From: Petunia secreta
Taxonomy: Eukaryota > Streptophyta > Magnoliopsida > Solanales > Solanaceae
Assembly: GCA_029990175.1 (NCBI GenBank)
Contig: JARKIP010000005.1
Coordinates: 71,704,001 to 71,768,000 of the forward strand
Direction: 5' to 3'
Length of the DNA: 64,000 nucleotides
The position numbers and the translations under genes were made by a program. The notes beneath the pieces are model-generated. The model was not told the DNA's origin, did not search any database, and saw only the letters and a list, made by a program, of their open reading frames with translations. This document shows positions 61,720-64,000 of this stretch, piece after piece (positions within the stretch are counted from its first letter, which is position 1; each line of letters opens with the position of its first letter).

Positions 61720-63048
61720 AATATGAGATTTGGGATGCGAATAACATGTGGACTAAGACTGTGAACTGTATTAAGAGGGTTGCTAGAAAGGTGTTAGGGG
61801 TCTCTAGAGGTAACCCCAATAGACATATAGAGGACTAGTGGTCGAATAAAAGAGGTCCAACCAAAAGTTGAGACCAAGAAAGTTGCTTACTTGAAGTTAG
61901 TGGAGAGTAAAGACGAGGAAGATAAGAAGAATAACAAGGAAAAGTATAAGACGGCAAGGAAGACATCGAAGTTAGTGGTTAAAGATGCTAAGATGACAAC
62001 TCTTGATAATTTATATAAGGAGATATCAGAAAATGGTGGGGACGGGAAGCTGTATAAGCTCGCCAAGTCGAGGTAGAGACGGTTTTGCGACCTGAATTAA
62101 GTATGGTGCATTAAAGACGAAGATGACACAATATTAGTGGAAGACGCGCACATTAAGCGAAGATGACAGATGTACTTCCACAAGCTCTTAAATGAATAGG
62201 ATGATAAGAAAATTGTGATGGGCCATTTAGAGCACCCAGATAGTCGTGATGTCGGGTATGGTAGGTGTATCAGTTTTGAGGAATTTAAAGAGGTAATCCA
62301 CAAGTTGAGAGGGGGCAGAGCGATCGGACCTGACGAAATCCCAATGGAACTTTGGAGAAGCGCATGGAGAGTAGGCATGGAGTGACTAACTGAGTTGTTC
62401 AATGTTTTCCTTAGGATGACAAAAATGCCCAAAAAGATAGAGGTGGAATACCATGATATCGTTGTATAAGAAAAATAGAGATATTCAAAATTGTAACAAT
62501 TATAGGGGTATCAAGCTGTTGACACATACTATGAAAGTTTGGGATAAGGTAGTAGAGAAGAGGTTGAGAAGGGATGTTGAGATATCTGAGAACCAATTCA
62601 GTTCTATGTTCGGGTGATCGACTACTGAATCCATCCATCATATAATTAAGAGGCTGGTAAAGCAGTATAGGGACAAGATAAAGGACCTATATTAGGTGTT
62701 CAATTATCCCACCCTCTCTAGAACCCACTTGTATAATATCACTGGTATGTTGTTGCTGTTATTATTATTGTTGTTGTTGTTGTAATGATCTGGAAAAAAG
62801 CTTACGACAAAATTCCAAGGGAGGTCCTGTTGAGATGTTTGGAGTTTAAAGGTGTTCTTGTGGCATACATCAGTGTGATTAAAGACATGAATGATGGAGC
62901 CAAGACTCGAGTGAGGATGGTGGAGGTGAAGCTGAACACTTCCTTATCGAGATAGGGTTGCATTAGGGCTTAGTCTGTAGCCCGTTTTTATTGCACTACT
63001 AGTTGATGTATTAGAACATAATGTCAAATAGGAGGTGCCATGGTGTAT
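61720..63048 (+). pseudogene. LINE-C reverse transcriptase fragment
   Basis: The plus strand reads, with many stops and shifts: DKYEIWDANNMWTKTVNCIK; VARKVLGVSRGN; YKTARKTSKLVVKDAKMTTL; GRAIGPDEIPMELW; NYRGIKLLTHTMKVWDK; VVEKRLRRDVEISENQFSSM; then after a SINE fragment KAYDKIPREVLL and VAYISVIKDMNDGAKTRVRM. These are the linker and RT blocks of a common dicot LINE family. The RT FADD box is not reached: at 63,049 another LTR begins. It lacks its 5' endonuclease. Confidence 0.9.
62706..62783 (+). mobile_element. TS-like SINE 3' end inside LINE-C
   Basis: CCCACCCTCTCTAGAACCCA, then TATCACTGGTATG and a TTG/ATT-rich tail, resemble the 3' end of the Solanaceae TS SINE family. It splits the LINE codons between GTGTTCAAT and GATCTGGAAAAA. 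Only the last 78 bases are present, so it is 5'-truncated. Confidence 0.65.
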
Positions 63049-64000
63049 TGTTGCTCCCAACGCACACGCAAGTATACGTGGTCGACAAGTAATAAAATGA
63101 TAAGTAGAGTATCATTCCCACGAGGACTATTCAGACTAACACTTAACAAATAATTTCTAACAACTATTCGGGGATCTTTTCCAATAGTGAGAGTTTTGGT
63201 AACTAAATAGCAGTAATTAAAATGATGGAAGTTTAGTCAAACACTGGTGCAACCTTTGGTTGTTAACAATATTAAGAAGACGGTCCAGGGTCAGAGTTTA
63301 CGAACAATCCAGTTGAGTTTTCCAATTGATTCCACTTCTTAAATCCCAGGTTACTAACTAACAGAGTAAATGTACCAGTGAAAACCTTTCGATTCTTCAC
63401 AGTCTATGCAGGCTACTTCAATCCCTATATGTCTATGGGTTGAATCACGTGCACGCATTAACGAATTCTGTAATTAGTTAAACTAGGCGAGCAAGTATAT
63501 GTCTATCCTACTCACAAATTGGTTCCCCGATGCCCGGGTTCACAAACTAGCCCTACTCTTTCTTATTACGTAATTAAATTCCCTCTTTCGAGTTCAATCT
63601 AAAAACCATAGATAATGTATAATTATCGAGCTCTAACAATTAAGCAAGTGAAATCAAGAAAGAATAAATAACCCGTTATGGGATTCAATTAATGGGAATC
63701 AATCTTCAAACATCAACTTTCATGAAATAATCTAACCCTAGAACGTAAGAGTTAGCCACGCATATTCATAATCACAAGGCAATGAATTGATGAAATAATG
63801 ATGTAAATGATTAAATAGATGAAAGATAGGAATTAAACCCTTGTTCAATGAAGTATGGTGCTCTCAAATTGCTCCAAAGTCTGAACTCCTATAAAAAACT
63901 AAGTAAAAGAGTATTTATAGGGTTTACAAAGGCCTAGTAATAAGTTACACCTAAGCCTAGACGAAATAGGAAGTCCAAAAAGGCTCCAGGGGCGCCGTAG
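63049..64000 (-). mobile_element. LTR of a further retrotransposon, running off the window
   Basis: It starts TGTTGCTCCCAACGCACACG, the CA-side end of a leftward-reading LTR, and interrupts LINE-C. TATAAATA on the minus strand lies near 63,915-63,922 (CCCTATAAATACTCTT). At least 950 bp belong to it. No internal region is visible, so element or solo LTR cannot be decided. The last bases, GGGGCGCC, recall the GGCGCC motif of the 6-kb element. Confidence 0.65.

Noticed and set aside
1..64000. CRISPR arrays, tRNA or rRNA genes, bacterial operons
   Set aside because: None seen. Repeats lack the direct-repeat/spacer pattern. The only tRNA-like sequence is the SINE head at 26,701-26,929, which is a transposon. 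The window is plant nuclear DNA.

Overview
The window is repeat-rich plant nuclear DNA. I infer a dicot, most likely Solanaceae. The reasons are the AT-rich background, Stowaway, hAT, MULE and CACTA small elements, a tRNA-derived SINE resembling the Au family, a TTG-tailed TS-like SINE end, and copia and Ty3/gypsy families with typical dicot primer-binding sites. The family-name matches are from memory and were not searched.

Only two loci look like functional host genes. The first (18.6-21.2 kb, + strand) is a six-exon papain-like cysteine peptidase. It keeps its Gln/Cys/His/Asn catalytic set but has no visible signal peptide or inhibitory propeptide, and it carries a lysine/arginine-rich tail. 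The second (38.3-41.0 kb, - strand) is a three-exon LRR receptor-like protein whose kinase domain lacks the HRD, DFG and APE motifs, so it is a predicted pseudokinase. A third locus (3.4-5.7 kb, - strand) is a dead polyamine-oxidase-like gene broken by a Stowaway MITE in an exon and a gag-only LTR element in an intron.

The rest is transposon-derived. From left to right: an old LTR end, and a 105-bp tandem array (1.6-2.6 kb); the broken oxidase gene with its insertions (3.4-5.7 kb); eroded gypsy and copia coding fragments (6.3-9.6 kb); a complete young LTR element (10,569-16,581) with a 966-codon ORF that ends in no recognisable pol and holds a degenerate protease-like fold; a MULE-like inverted-repeat element; the peptidase gene; a complete non-autonomous CACTA element (21,448-23,823) with its own ORF; a LINE (23.9-32.7 kb) split by a copia element, which itself contains a SINE, and by a MULE-type fold-back element; a second LINE with an 18-bp target duplication (33.0-36.2 kb); the receptor gene; and a hAT derivative with a MULE nested inside it.

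Next comes a 10.8-kb Tat-type Ty3/gypsy element (44,015-54,777) with almost identical LTRs and a spliced antisense gene downstream of integrase. The right end holds a MULE with GC-rich cargo, fold-back repeats, a hAT MITE, a third LINE with a SINE tail inside it, and the start of another LTR running off the window.

Many elements were delimited from terminal repeats plus target-site duplications read directly: ATGTC, ACAAC, GAAGT, CAC, CTTCCTTG, TTTTGTTAA, TAATACTTT and CTCTTTAAA. The insertion order is therefore well supported, although divergence figures come from counting by eye.
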